Assembly (NCBI RefSeq): GCF_029017505.1
Contig: NZ_JAQGEI010000029.1
Coordinates: forward strand, 1 to 64,000
From: Sedimenticola hydrogenitrophicus
Lineage (GTDB): Bacteria; Pseudomonadota; Gammaproteobacteria; Chromatiales; Chromatiaceae
Direction: 5' to 3'
Length of the DNA: 64,000 nt
Shown here in pieces: positions 47,997 to 55,437 of this stretch; the first letter of the stretch is position 1; the number at the start of each line of letters is the position of its first letter. Under the pieces are notes generated by a model that searched no databases, was not told where the DNA came from, and was given only the letters and a program-made list of their open reading frames with translations. The translations under genes were made by a program, and so were the position numbers.

Positions 47997-48384
47997 ATCT
48001 GTTTTGATGACGCGCTATCTGGGGAGTGGTGCTTTGAACACCATTGTTGGCTTCATCGTCATCTTCTCTGCAATGGCGATGGGGTTTTCACCGATGGTTT
48101 CTAATATTGCTGGATATGTCGTGGGATTTACACTGGGATTTGTGTTGTCAAAAAACTTCGTATTTCGAAGTGATGGCTGCTTCGTTATGGAAAGTGCTCG
48201 TTATCTCATTGCTTTTGCAATTTCTTTTTTGTTCAATCTGTTCGTGTTGCATTCTGCATTAAATATTAACTTTCATGCGATAGTCAGCCAAGTTGCTGCA
48301 GCGATGAGTTATACACTACTCATGTACATACTGGCTCGTTTATTTGTATTTGAAACCAAGGTACAGCACGGAAGTAAAGATTAA
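47977..48384 (+). CDS. GtrA family membrane protein
   Basis: About 135 residues with four transmembrane helices, the GtrA size. ATG at 47977 overlaps the methyltransferase end; ATG at 48007 (MTRYLGSGALNTIVGF) is an equally possible start. 'GYVVGFTLGFVLSKNFVF' is the family signature. GtrA proteins are thought to flip undecaprenyl-phosphate sugars across the inner membrane, feeding a periplasmic transferase. Confidence 0.83.
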   Translation: MSSWRGESVLMTRYLGSGALNTIVGFIVIFSAMAMGFSPMVSNIAGYVVGFTLGFVLSKNFVFRSDGCFVMESARYLIAFAISFLFNLFVLHSALNINFHAIVSQVAAAMSYTLLMYILARLFVFETKVQHGSKD

Positions 48385-48598
48385 ACGCCTCGTCAGAAAA
48401 ATTCATGGGTTACACCCTGGCTCCTTTTTTCTTGTCGATGGTTGGTCGCACTTCCATCTTCTCAGAGATTTGGAGCAGGGTGCACCGGCTACCGTGATTG
48501 GGTCAGAAAATCTTAAAATCTTATGCGTCTGAAACTTTATTCCTCTCGGGTTTTACCCACAATTTTTCCGAAGAACCGAAAAATTACTGGAGCAGGTT
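48385..48598. other. short gap, possible gene remnant
   Basis: Plus-strand frames contain stretches such as 'HPGSFFLVDGWSHFHLLRDL' with protein-like composition but no start or complete gene. No family recognised. Confidence 0.25.
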
Positions 48599-50077
48599 AT
48601 GGCTCATCTTCAGCAGAGTGAATCACGGCAGCAGTCATCGATGCCATGTTCTGACTCTGACTCCCCCACCCCCGCATGGTCGCCAGATAAGGATGGCGCT
48701 GAGGTGGCTGGATTACTTCCGACACCAAAGCTTCGCAAAGTAGAGCAATGCATTGGCACGCCTGACATTCTCAGTCGTTTAAAGGGAACTCCGATCGGTC
48801 ATTTCTATGCAAAGCACCTCAAGCAGATTCCAATTGTACGCTGGATAGTTATATGGGCTTGGCGAAATCTATATCCCGTCTATACCAATTACATAGTTGT
48901 TTCCTTTGGTTTCAATGTTGCCAAGCGCTGGCGCCCTTTAGTCAAGCTAGAAGAGTATGTCAAAACCACGAACATCCAGACGGTAAAAGTGCTCGATGCG
49001 GCAAAGGTTGAAACCCCTGTACCTAAAGTATTTCCGGTCGAAGACCTTGCATATTTAGTGTCACCACACGACCACTATGAGTTTCCGCCAGCCTATGTAG
49101 CGGAGATAAGCGATGCAAAGGTTTATGGCGGAACAAATCTCGTATTCGCTCGTGATGCAGTGATCTGCCATGATCTCTATGACTTTGAGCGCGATTACAC
49201 CAGCGAAGAGTTGTATGGACGTCATCTGATTGATGCAATAAAGCGCCGTATGCGCCTGTTGTGCCATGATTCAGCGCCAGAACGGATCCCGGCAGCAGCC
49301 ACTTTTGTTGATGCTTGTGCCCCCAACTATGCACACTGGCTGACCGAAGTGCTGCCGCGCGTTGCTGCGTTTTGTTCCGAAGAGCGGTTTGCGAATATTC
49401 CCATTATTGTCAATGATGGGTTGCACCATAACATCATCGAATCCCTGGCCTTGGTAGCGGGGACTGATCGTGTGATTATTTCACTGCCGATAGGCAGGGC
49501 GATTAGAGTCGATTCTCTTTACGTTACATCGGTAACCGGTTACGTGCCATTTGAACGTCGCGATAACAAGCTGACCGGTCATTCTCATGGCTTGTTCAGT
49601 CCATTGGCTTTTGATTTGATGAGGAGGCGTGTTTTTTCTTTTGTGGACAATTTTCCGTCACAAGATTGGCCTAAAAAAATTTATTTACGTCGAACATCTG
49701 GAGCACGGAAAGTAACGAATGCTACGGAACTTGAGAATGTTCTATCTAACAATGGTTACGTTGCTGTAGAGCCAGAGAAGCTAACTTTTTTGCAGCAAGT
49801 TGCTCTATTTAGAAATGTAGATGATATCGTTGGCTCTTCAGGTGCTGCCTTGGCGAATTTTATATTTGCGTCACCGAAGGCTAATATACATATTTTAATT
49901 GGGAAGTACGATGGCACAAGTTATTGGTATTGGCAAAATATGGCTGTGGCATCAGGGAAGCTAGTGCAGTATTTTCTCGGGGATACAACGATCGGGAACA
50001 TTAAAGGTATTCACGATGACTTCTCTATATGCGAAGATGAAGTATTTAAAGTACTATCACAAGGAGGTGTGAATTGA
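48599..50077 (+). CDS. glycosyltransferase family 61 (DUF563)
   Basis: 492 residues; ATG at 48599 has TGGAGCAGG just upstream. GT61 hallmarks in the second half: 'ACAPNYAHWLTEVLPRVAAF', 'KIYLRRTSGARKV', and 'IVGSSGAALANFIFASPKAN'. The first 90 residues are a low-conservation extension. It should transfer a sugar to the O-antigen repeat in the cytoplasm. The next gene starts within its stop region behind AAGGAGG. Confidence 0.85.
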   Translation: MAHLQQSESRQQSSMPCSDSDSPTPAWSPDKDGAEVAGLLPTPKLRKVEQCIGTPDILSRLKGTPIGHFYAKHLKQIPIVRWIVIWAWRNLYPVYTNYIVVSFGFNVAKRWRPLVKLEEYVKTTNIQTVKVLDAAKVETPVPKVFPVEDLAYLVSPHDHYEFPPAYVAEISDAKVYGGTNLVFARDAVICHDLYDFERDYTSEELYGRHLIDAIKRRMRLLCHDSAPERIPAAATFVDACAPNYAHWLTEVLPRVAAFCSEERFANIPIIVNDGLHHNIIESLALVAGTDRVIISLPIGRAIRVDSLYVTSVTGYVPFERRDNKLTGHSHGLFSPLAFDLMRRRVFSFVDNFPSQDWPKKIYLRRTSGARKVTNATELENVLSNNGYVAVEPEKLTFLQQVALFRNVDDIVGSSGAALANFIFASPKANIHILIGKYDGTSYWYWQNMAVASGKLVQYFLGDTTIGNIKGIHDDFSICEDEVFKVLSQGGVN

Positions 50078-50754
50078 CTAACTTAATTCACCCGACAGCG
50101 ATTATTCAAGGCGATGTCGAAATCGGTGATTGCAACGAGATAGGTCCATACTCAGTGATCTACGGGCCACTCACTATAGGAAATGGCAACTGGATCGGTC
50201 CGCATGTCACCATTGGGACGCCTGGGCAGGACACACGCAATCCACGATATGACAGTTCGCAGTCACGTATAGAGATTGGTAACGACAACATCATTCGTGA
50301 ATACACGGCTATCCAGAAGCCTTGTTATAAAGATATTACTCGGATTGGTAACCGGGTTTACATCATGCAGAGTGTACACGTGCCTCATGATGCGATCATC
50401 CATGATGACGTGGTGCTTACACCAATGGTCGTCATGGGTGGAATCGTAAATATCCTTCAGGGCGCAACTCTTGCAGTTGGGTGCTCGGTACATCAGTATT
50501 CGGTCGTGGGGCATTACTCGATTGTTGCTATGGGGGCTGCGCTTGCTAAAAATGTTAGGCCGTTCGTAAAGTACGTTCCTCGTAGCGCTGTATCCGTCAA
50601 TGACTATGCAATAAAGAAATATGGCTTCGAGGACGTGCGTGACCAAATCGTCGGTTACCTCATGGAGGGAGTGAGGCCGATGGATGCACGGTTGGTGAAG
50701 ATTGTGGATGAGTTTGAATTGTTGAGTTCAGAGTCCGGGCGAGGCGTCTATTGA
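50074..50754 (+). CDS. LpxA-like left-handed beta-helix acyltransferase
   Basis: 226 residues from TTG at 50074, fixed by AGGAGG 6 nt upstream. Hexapeptide repeats dominate ('IHPTAIIQGDVEIGDCNEIG', 'GPLTIGNGNWIGPHVTIG'), with the catalytic-type His in 'QSVHVPHDAIIHDDVV'. It resembles LpxA in the loop pattern, but a second LpxA would not be expected in an O-antigen operon. With FdtA and FdtB next door it is the best candidate for N-acylating the 3-amino sugar. Confidence 0.78.
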   Translation: MTNLIHPTAIIQGDVEIGDCNEIGPYSVIYGPLTIGNGNWIGPHVTIGTPGQDTRNPRYDSSQSRIEIGNDNIIREYTAIQKPCYKDITRIGNRVYIMQSVHVPHDAIIHDDVVLTPMVVMGGIVNILQGATLAVGCSVHQYSVVGHYSIVAMGAALAKNVRPFVKYVPRSAVSVNDYAIKKYGFEDVRDQIVGYLMEGVRPMDARLVKIVDEFELLSSESGRGVY

Positions 50755-50764
50755 GATTTGATTT

Positions 50765-51181
50765 ATGAGTATTCAAGACTGCAATATTATTGATTTGCCA
50801 CGAATCACCGATCCCAGGGGTAACCTGACCTTTGTCGAAGCAAATAGGCACATACCTTATGATATACGCCGAGTTTACTATTTGTACGACGTTCCTGGTG
50901 GTGCCGAGCGTGGTGGTCATGCCCACAAGGCATTGCATCAACTGATCATCGCCATGTCCGGATCGTTTGATATCCACCTTGATGACGGCTGTGCGAAAAA
51001 GACAATACACCTGAACCGAAGCTATAACGGGCTCTATGTTTGTCCCATGATCTGGCGAGAAATAGACAATTTTTCCTCGGGTGCTGTGTGCATGGTGTTA
51101 GCATCGGATTATTACGATGAAAGCGACTACTATCGCAATTACAGCACTTTTATCATCGATGTGAAAAAGACTGTCAAATAA
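50765..51181 (+). CDS. dTDP-4-keto-6-deoxyglucose 3,4-ketoisomerase (FdtA/QdtA type)
   Basis: 138 residues, a single cupin. '[20 protein letters not shown]', '[20 protein letters not shown]' with the active-site His pair, and '[20 protein letters not shown]' are typical. It converts the RmlB product to the 3-keto sugar that the next enzyme aminates. Whether the product is the galacto (Fuc3N) or gluco (Qui3N) form cannot be decided here. It overlaps the aminotransferase gene by one base. Confidence 0.9.
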   Translation: MSIQDCNIIDLPRITDPRGNLTFVEANRHIPYDIRRVYYLYDVPGGAERGGHAHKALHQLIIAMSGSFDIHLDDGCAKKTIHLNRSYNGLYVCPMIWREIDNFSSGAVCMVLASDYYDESDYYRNYSTFIIDVKKTVK

Positions 51182-52281
51182 TGAAAGTTCCGTTTCTCGA
51201 TATTGGTCGCCTACATCAAACTATCCGTGGGCAACTCGACGAAGCATATAGTCGTGTAATGGACTCTGGCTGGTTCATTATGGGCCCAGAGTTGGAAGCT
51301 TTTGAGTCGGAATTTGCTGCTTTCAGTGAGGTTAAGCACTGCGTAGGTGTCGGTAATGGGTTGGAAGCTCTCCATCTACTACTGCGTGCCTACGGGGTTG
51401 GGGCGGGTGATGAGGTCATTGTTCCGTCCAACACCTTTATCGCCACTTGGCTGGCCGTGAGTCAATGCGGTGCGAAGCCAGTGCCGGTGGAGCCGGATAT
51501 CAAAACCCATAATATTCATCCCGCATTAATCGCTGCAGCCATAACGCCTCGAACTCGTGCCATCATGCCAGTGCACTTGTACGGGCAACCTGCGGACATG
51601 GATCCAATTAATGAACTAGCTCAAAAACATGGGCTGATCGTCATTGAAGACGCTGCTCAAGCGCAGGGAGCGAGATATAAGGGGCGGCGGGTCGGTTCAC
51701 TGGGTCATGCATCCGGAACCAGTTTTTACCCAGGAAAAAACCTTGGTGCGCTGGGCGATGGTGGCGCGGTACTAACAAACGATGATGCAATCGCCAGCAA
51801 AGTCCGCCTTCTACGTAACTATGGTTCCACGATCAAATATCAGCATGACTTGGCCGGTTACAACAGTCGCCTGGATGAACTACAGGCGGCGTTTCTAAGA
51901 GCCAAGTTGAAAGTACTGGATGAATGGAATGCTCGGCGCAGAGAGATTGCTGCCTCCTATTCAACAATGCTAGACGGCTCCGGTAACGAGTTGCCATTCG
52001 TGCCCGAGTATGCTGAACCGGTGTGGCATCTTTATGTAATCCGCAGCGAAAGGCGCGATGCACTGAAGGCACATCTTGAAAAAGCGGGAGTCTCGACTGT
52101 TATCCACTACCCGACACCTCCGAATCAGCAGGCTTGTTATGCAGGTTTTATGTTTGGACAGCTCCCAATTGCCGAACAGTTCGCCAGCGAAGTATTGAGT
52201 CTACCAATGTCGCCAACCCTATGCGGCAGAGAGATACGGCAAGTTGTCGATGCCGTTCGGAGTTTTGATGAGGATCGCTGA
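51181..52281 (+). CDS. dTDP-3-keto-6-deoxyhexose aminotransferase (FdtB/QdtB type)
   Basis: 366 residues, DegT/DnrJ/EryC1 family. The PLP lysine is K186 in '[20 protein letters not shown]'; '[19 protein letters not shown]' and '[20 protein letters not shown]' complete the cofactor site. With RmlB and FdtA it makes dTDP-3-amino-3,6-dideoxyhexose. A broken copy of the same kind of gene lies at 43972-44240. Its end overlaps the following gene by 14 bp. Confidence 0.92.
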   Translation: MKVPFLDIGRLHQTIRGQLDEAYSRVMDSGWFIMGPELEAFESEFAAFSEVKHCVGVGNGLEALHLLLRAYGVGAGDEVIVPSNTFIATWLAVSQCGAKPVPVEPDIKTHNIHPALIAAAITPRTRAIMPVHLYGQPADMDPINELAQKHGLIVIEDAAQAQGARYKGRRVGSLGHASGTSFYPGKNLGALGDGGAVLTNDDAIASKVRLLRNYGSTIKYQHDLAGYNSRLDELQAAFLRAKLKVLDEWNARRREIAASYSTMLDGSGNELPFVPEYAEPVWHLYVIRSERRDALKAHLEKAGVSTVIHYPTPPNQQACYAGFMFGQLPIAEQFASEVLSLPMSPTLCGREIRQVVDAVRSFDEDR

Positions 52282-53593
52282 TTTTCTACGTAGCCTGCGC
52301 GGGTGGATTACGGGGCTGAACGCGATCTCTGCCCGGTTCGATATTGTGCAAACTCGGCTGGACTCGGCTCTAGCTGCTGATGACAAAAATATTCAAGCAT
52401 TAAAGAAAATCGAAGAAACTGCAGAAAGAATCGAAAAAAGTGTTGCCTCACTACACTCATTTAAAATAATCAATACACCCTCGCTTGACATATTTCCAAC
52501 TATCCAGATTTCACCACCGGCCTCGTTTTGCGATCCACGTAATACCGGTAGAAACAAATTGGCGTTTTTACTGCATAGTTTGGAATTATGCAATCACTTT
52601 GGACCAGTGTGGGATATGCTGTCAAAGGGTAGTTTTGATGTGCTACTCCATGGCCCCGATGAGATCGAGGCTCGGGAGACCTTAAGCCGGTGGCATTGTA
52701 GTATTCGTAGCACCTCAGAAGTATTAGAGTCTGGCTCTCGTTATAGCTATTTGGTTTCAAATCATCCAGTTGATATAAGTGAGCCACCTCTCATTCAACG
52801 CTTGGCTGATCACAATGTCCGGTTCATGTATGCAGCAGGCAAATCCGGATGGAATCTCTCAGGTTGGAACGCTTTATATGACGTGATATTAAGCTTTGGC
52901 CCTTATCACGCCACAGCATTTGGAGAGGTATCAGATGCGACAGTGGTTCAGATGGGTTATCCACGTTTTGATCGTTACTTCAACGAACGACCAGATCGTT
53001 TGGATTTGCTATCGCGTTATGGATGCGACCCAGCCCGCAGAACGGTTGTATGGCTACCTACATGGAAAGGGTTGTCATCGGTAGGCTGGTTCGATGAGGA
53101 AATCAATGAGCTGACTTCGGAATACAACGTCGTAGTCAAATTACATCCACTGATGAGGGAACACGAGCTCGATCGTGTAAATAGTCTGCACAAATATCAT
53201 TTCAATTGCTTGATTACTGATGCCAGCGACAACTTGCCTCTCTATCAGTTGGCAGACTATATGTTGTTTGATTATGGCGGTCCGCCAATGGCTGCCATTT
53301 ATGCGGACAAGAATCTTTTATTGCTTGATGTACCTGGGGCGGAAAATGACCCCTTGACTGGTTCAGATTCGCCGGATGTGCTAATTCGTAAGGCATTTGG
53401 AAGCGTGACCCATGCGGAATATCGCATTGCCACCCAATTAGCTGATTCCCATTTGTGGGAGGTTCAGGCCTTACTACGGCGACAATTACGTAAGTCCTAT
53501 TTTGCGCCTTATTACGGATTTTCTGCCAGTGTTGCGGCCAATGCTTTGATGCGGCTAGAAGCACTGGTAGAACAAAATACTTCAGAACGATAG
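52268..53593 (+). CDS. CDP-glycerol glycerophosphotransferase-like protein
   Basis: 441 residues from ATG at 52268 ([20 protein letters not shown]). A short coiled segment (about residues 30-70) precedes a GT-B domain. The C-terminal half has '[20 protein letters not shown]', '[15 protein letters not shown]' and '[20 protein letters not shown]', matching TagB/TagF-type transferases, which move a phospho-polyol from a CDP donor. In this operon it lies directly before the CDP-amidate kinase gene, so it could transfer glycerol phosphate or, by inference, the phosphoramidate group itself from a cytidine nucleotide. Confidence 0.75.
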   Translation: MRIADFLRSLRGWITGLNAISARFDIVQTRLDSALAADDKNIQALKKIEETAERIEKSVASLHSFKIINTPSLDIFPTIQISPPASFCDPRNTGRNKLAFLLHSLELCNHFGPVWDMLSKGSFDVLLHGPDEIEARETLSRWHCSIRSTSEVLESGSRYSYLVSNHPVDISEPPLIQRLADHNVRFMYAAGKSGWNLSGWNALYDVILSFGPYHATAFGEVSDATVVQMGYPRFDRYFNERPDRLDLLSRYGCDPARRTVVWLPTWKGLSSVGWFDEEINELTSEYNVVVKLHPLMREHELDRVNSLHKYHFNCLITDASDNLPLYQLADYMLFDYGGPPMAAIYADKNLLLLDVPGAENDPLTGSDSPDVLIRKAFGSVTHAEYRIATQLADSHLWEVQALLRRQLRKSYFAPYYGFSASVAANALMRLEALVEQNTSER

Positions 53594-53603
53594 CGGTAAG
53601 GTT

Positions 53604-54125
53604 ATGGTCATTTGGCTCATTGGCATGTCGGGTTCGGGAAAGACGACGCTCGGGAGAGAGGTCGCTAAGAAATCCCGGAAGTTTGCCTCAAATACGGTGT
53701 TACTCGATGGCGACGAGGTTCGTGAAATCTTTACGCATGATCATGGTGAAGCCCCATACACCATTGAAGGACGCCGAATCAATGCTGAACGGCTCACCGC
53801 CTTGTGCGAAATGCTCGATAGGCAGGGAATACATGTGGTGTGCTGCATTCTGTCAATCTTTCCAGAGATGCGAGCAGGTAATCGAGAACGGTTTAGTGAC
53901 TATTTCGAGGTGTTTATGGATGCCCCGTTGGAAGTACTTGAAGCAAGAGATGTAAAAGGTTTATATGCCGCGGCGCGGCGAGGCCAGGTAAGCAATGTTG
54001 TAGGTATTGATATTCCGTTTGCACGGCCTGATAGAGCTGATATGGTGATTGATTCTTCCGGTAGTTTGGAAATGCCTGATGAACTTGCTACTCAAGTTCT
54101 CAAGGCGGCGGGACTGCTTAAATGA
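53604..54125 (+). CDS. cytidine diphosphoramidate kinase-like (APS-kinase fold, Cj1415 type)
   Basis: 173 residues. P-loop GMSGSGKT at residues 7-14, 'TVLLDGDEVREIFTHDHGEA' (CysC has DGDNVR) and 'YFEVFMDAPLEVLEARDVKG' define the adenylylsulfate-kinase family. No other sulfate-assimilation gene is nearby. In Campylobacter jejuni the equivalent protein (Cj1415) phosphorylates the 3'-hydroxyl of cytidine diphosphoramidate. The other three enzymes of that pathway lie 1.3-5.5 kb downstream in the same operon, which is why I prefer this role to true APS kinase. Overlaps the next gene by 4 nt. Confidence 0.82.
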   Translation: MVIWLIGMSGSGKTTLGREVAKKSRKFASNTVLLDGDEVREIFTHDHGEAPYTIEGRRINAERLTALCEMLDRQGIHVVCCILSIFPEMRAGNRERFSDYFEVFMDAPLEVLEARDVKGLYAAARRGQVSNVVGIDIPFARPDRADMVIDSSGSLEMPDELATQVLKAAGLLK

Positions 54126-54697
54126 GCAACTATCCCTATGGCACGGGCAACCGTCTCGAGGATAGGAATACTTATTTTTATTCCCCTTACCTCGGGCGCG
54201 ATCTGTTTATCGCATGGCAGAATCAGCGCGCCAACTCTCTTAAAGTAACTTGCAGTATCGCTCCAGGATCTGGCCTAAATAAGCCAACGGATGTAGTTCT
54301 TGCCGGTTTATTGTTGACCTTGGCGCGAGGAGAGGATGAGCCTACAGTTTGGCTGATAATTGATAAATTGCTGCAGCGATTTGAAGTAAGCAAGCGTCTG
54401 CATGGTGAATACAACACCAACTGGCGTCCCGTTGATCCAACCGACTACGACAGCAGCGAACGTTATGTTCTTTTCGCTGAGTTGATGGACCTGGCCTTCC
54501 AATCGAGTGGGAAGCTTCAGTACTTGAATGTGCTTCTTAAGTGCATGGATACATTAACTTCTTGTGTTGACAGACTAGAAGAAATTCAGTTGGAGAGGGT
54601 AAAAAACTTGGCTAGGCGTGAGCAGGATCATGTCGAAAAACTGGCTAATCGTTTGGGAGTTGAGCAGGTCTTTTCAGTTGAACAGGTGGTTATATGA
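54122..54697 (+). CDS. unknown protein within the phosphoramidate operon
   Basis: 191 residues, coupled by ATGA overlaps to the kinase before and the formyltransferase after it. The first 80 residues include 'NTYFYSPYLGRDLFIAWQNQ' and 'PTDVVLAGLLLTLARGEDEP'; the last 50 form a charged coiled helix ('DRLEEIQLERVKNLARREQD'). There is no signal peptide or membrane helix. I do not recognise the family. The tight coupling suggests it takes part in the same pathway, for example as an adaptor or a small transferase subunit. Confidence 0.75.
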   Translation: MSNYPYGTGNRLEDRNTYFYSPYLGRDLFIAWQNQRANSLKVTCSIAPGSGLNKPTDVVLAGLLLTLARGEDEPTVWLIIDKLLQRFEVSKRLHGEYNTNWRPVDPTDYDSSERYVLFAELMDLAFQSSGKLQYLNVLLKCMDTLTSCVDRLEEIQLERVKNLARREQDHVEKLANRLGVEQVFSVEQVVI

Positions 54698-55437
54698 GCA
54701 CAGCTCCTTACTGTGTCCTCCAGGGAGTCGTATTACTTGCTGCGAGGACGTCAAGGTCCAAAGCGTATATTCAGACTCTGGTTGCTTGGGGGATGCTTCC
54801 TGAAAGTGTCATCCTTCTTGGGGGGAATGCGTCGGATGTATCAAAAAAGGTGGGTGATAAAAAAGAATGGGAAGGGATACTCTTGCCCGACCTGAATGAG
54901 TCGGTCGCCAGTACATGCGAACATGCGGAAGTCCCGATAGTTCATGTTGCCGAGAACGATGTAAATGCAGAGTTGACTCATGAGGCTATCTCTATAGCAT
55001 CGCCGGACATCCTTATTTATTCAGGGTCCGGCGGTCAAATTGTTTCTGAGAAAACTCTTGCTCTCGGCCCTAAATTTCTTCACATGCATTCTGGTTGGCT
55101 TCCAGATTATCGCGGCAGTACCACGCTTTACTACGCCATGCTTGAAGGTAAACTGCCGGCAGTTAGCGCCATTATTCTCGATAGTGAAATCGACACTGGA
55201 CCTGTGGTGGCACAGCGCCATTACCCCCGCCCTTCAACTGAAATAGATATAGATCGAGTTTACGATAGCGCTATCCGGGCTGACCTAATGGCGCGTGTCT
55301 TGGTAGAGTACAAAACGACAGGGCAGCTTCCTGCAGTCGAGTCGCAGTTCCTGCATCGAGGCACACCTTACTATGTGATTCATCCTATTCTGAAGCACTT
55401 AAGCATACTCTCGCTCAGACAGGGTAGATGTCAATGA
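54694..55437 (+). CDS. formyltransferase family protein
   Basis: 247 residues. The Fmt/PurN-type core is present: 'DILIYSGSGGQIVSEKTLAL', 'FLHMHSGWLPDYRGSTTLYY' and 'IILDSEIDTGPVVAQRHY'. The usual NxHxSxLPxxRG has His where the catalytic Asn stands (HMHSGWLPDYRG), while the later His and the Asp of 'DTGP' are kept. It would use 10-formyl-tetrahydrofolate. Targets could be the 3-amino sugar, a glutamine-derived intermediate, or the amidate nitrogen; none can be chosen from sequence. ATGA overlaps on both sides place it inside the phosphoramidate set. Confidence 0.78.
   Translation: MSTAPYCVLQGVVLLAARTSRSKAYIQTLVAWGMLPESVILLGGNASDVSKKVGDKKEWEGILLPDLNESVASTCEHAEVPIVHVAENDVNAELTHEAISIASPDILIYSGSGGQIVSEKTLALGPKFLHMHSGWLPDYRGSTTLYYAMLEGKLPAVSAIILDSEIDTGPVVAQRHYPRPSTEIDIDRVYDSAIRADLMARVLVEYKTTGQLPAVESQFLHRGTPYYVIHPILKHLSILSLRQGRCQ

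Noticed and set aside
53604..54125. true adenylylsulfate kinase for sulfate assimilation
   Set aside because: No cysD/cysN/cysH nearby, and the operon holds the other phosphoramidate enzymes; the CDP-amidate kinase role explains the context better.
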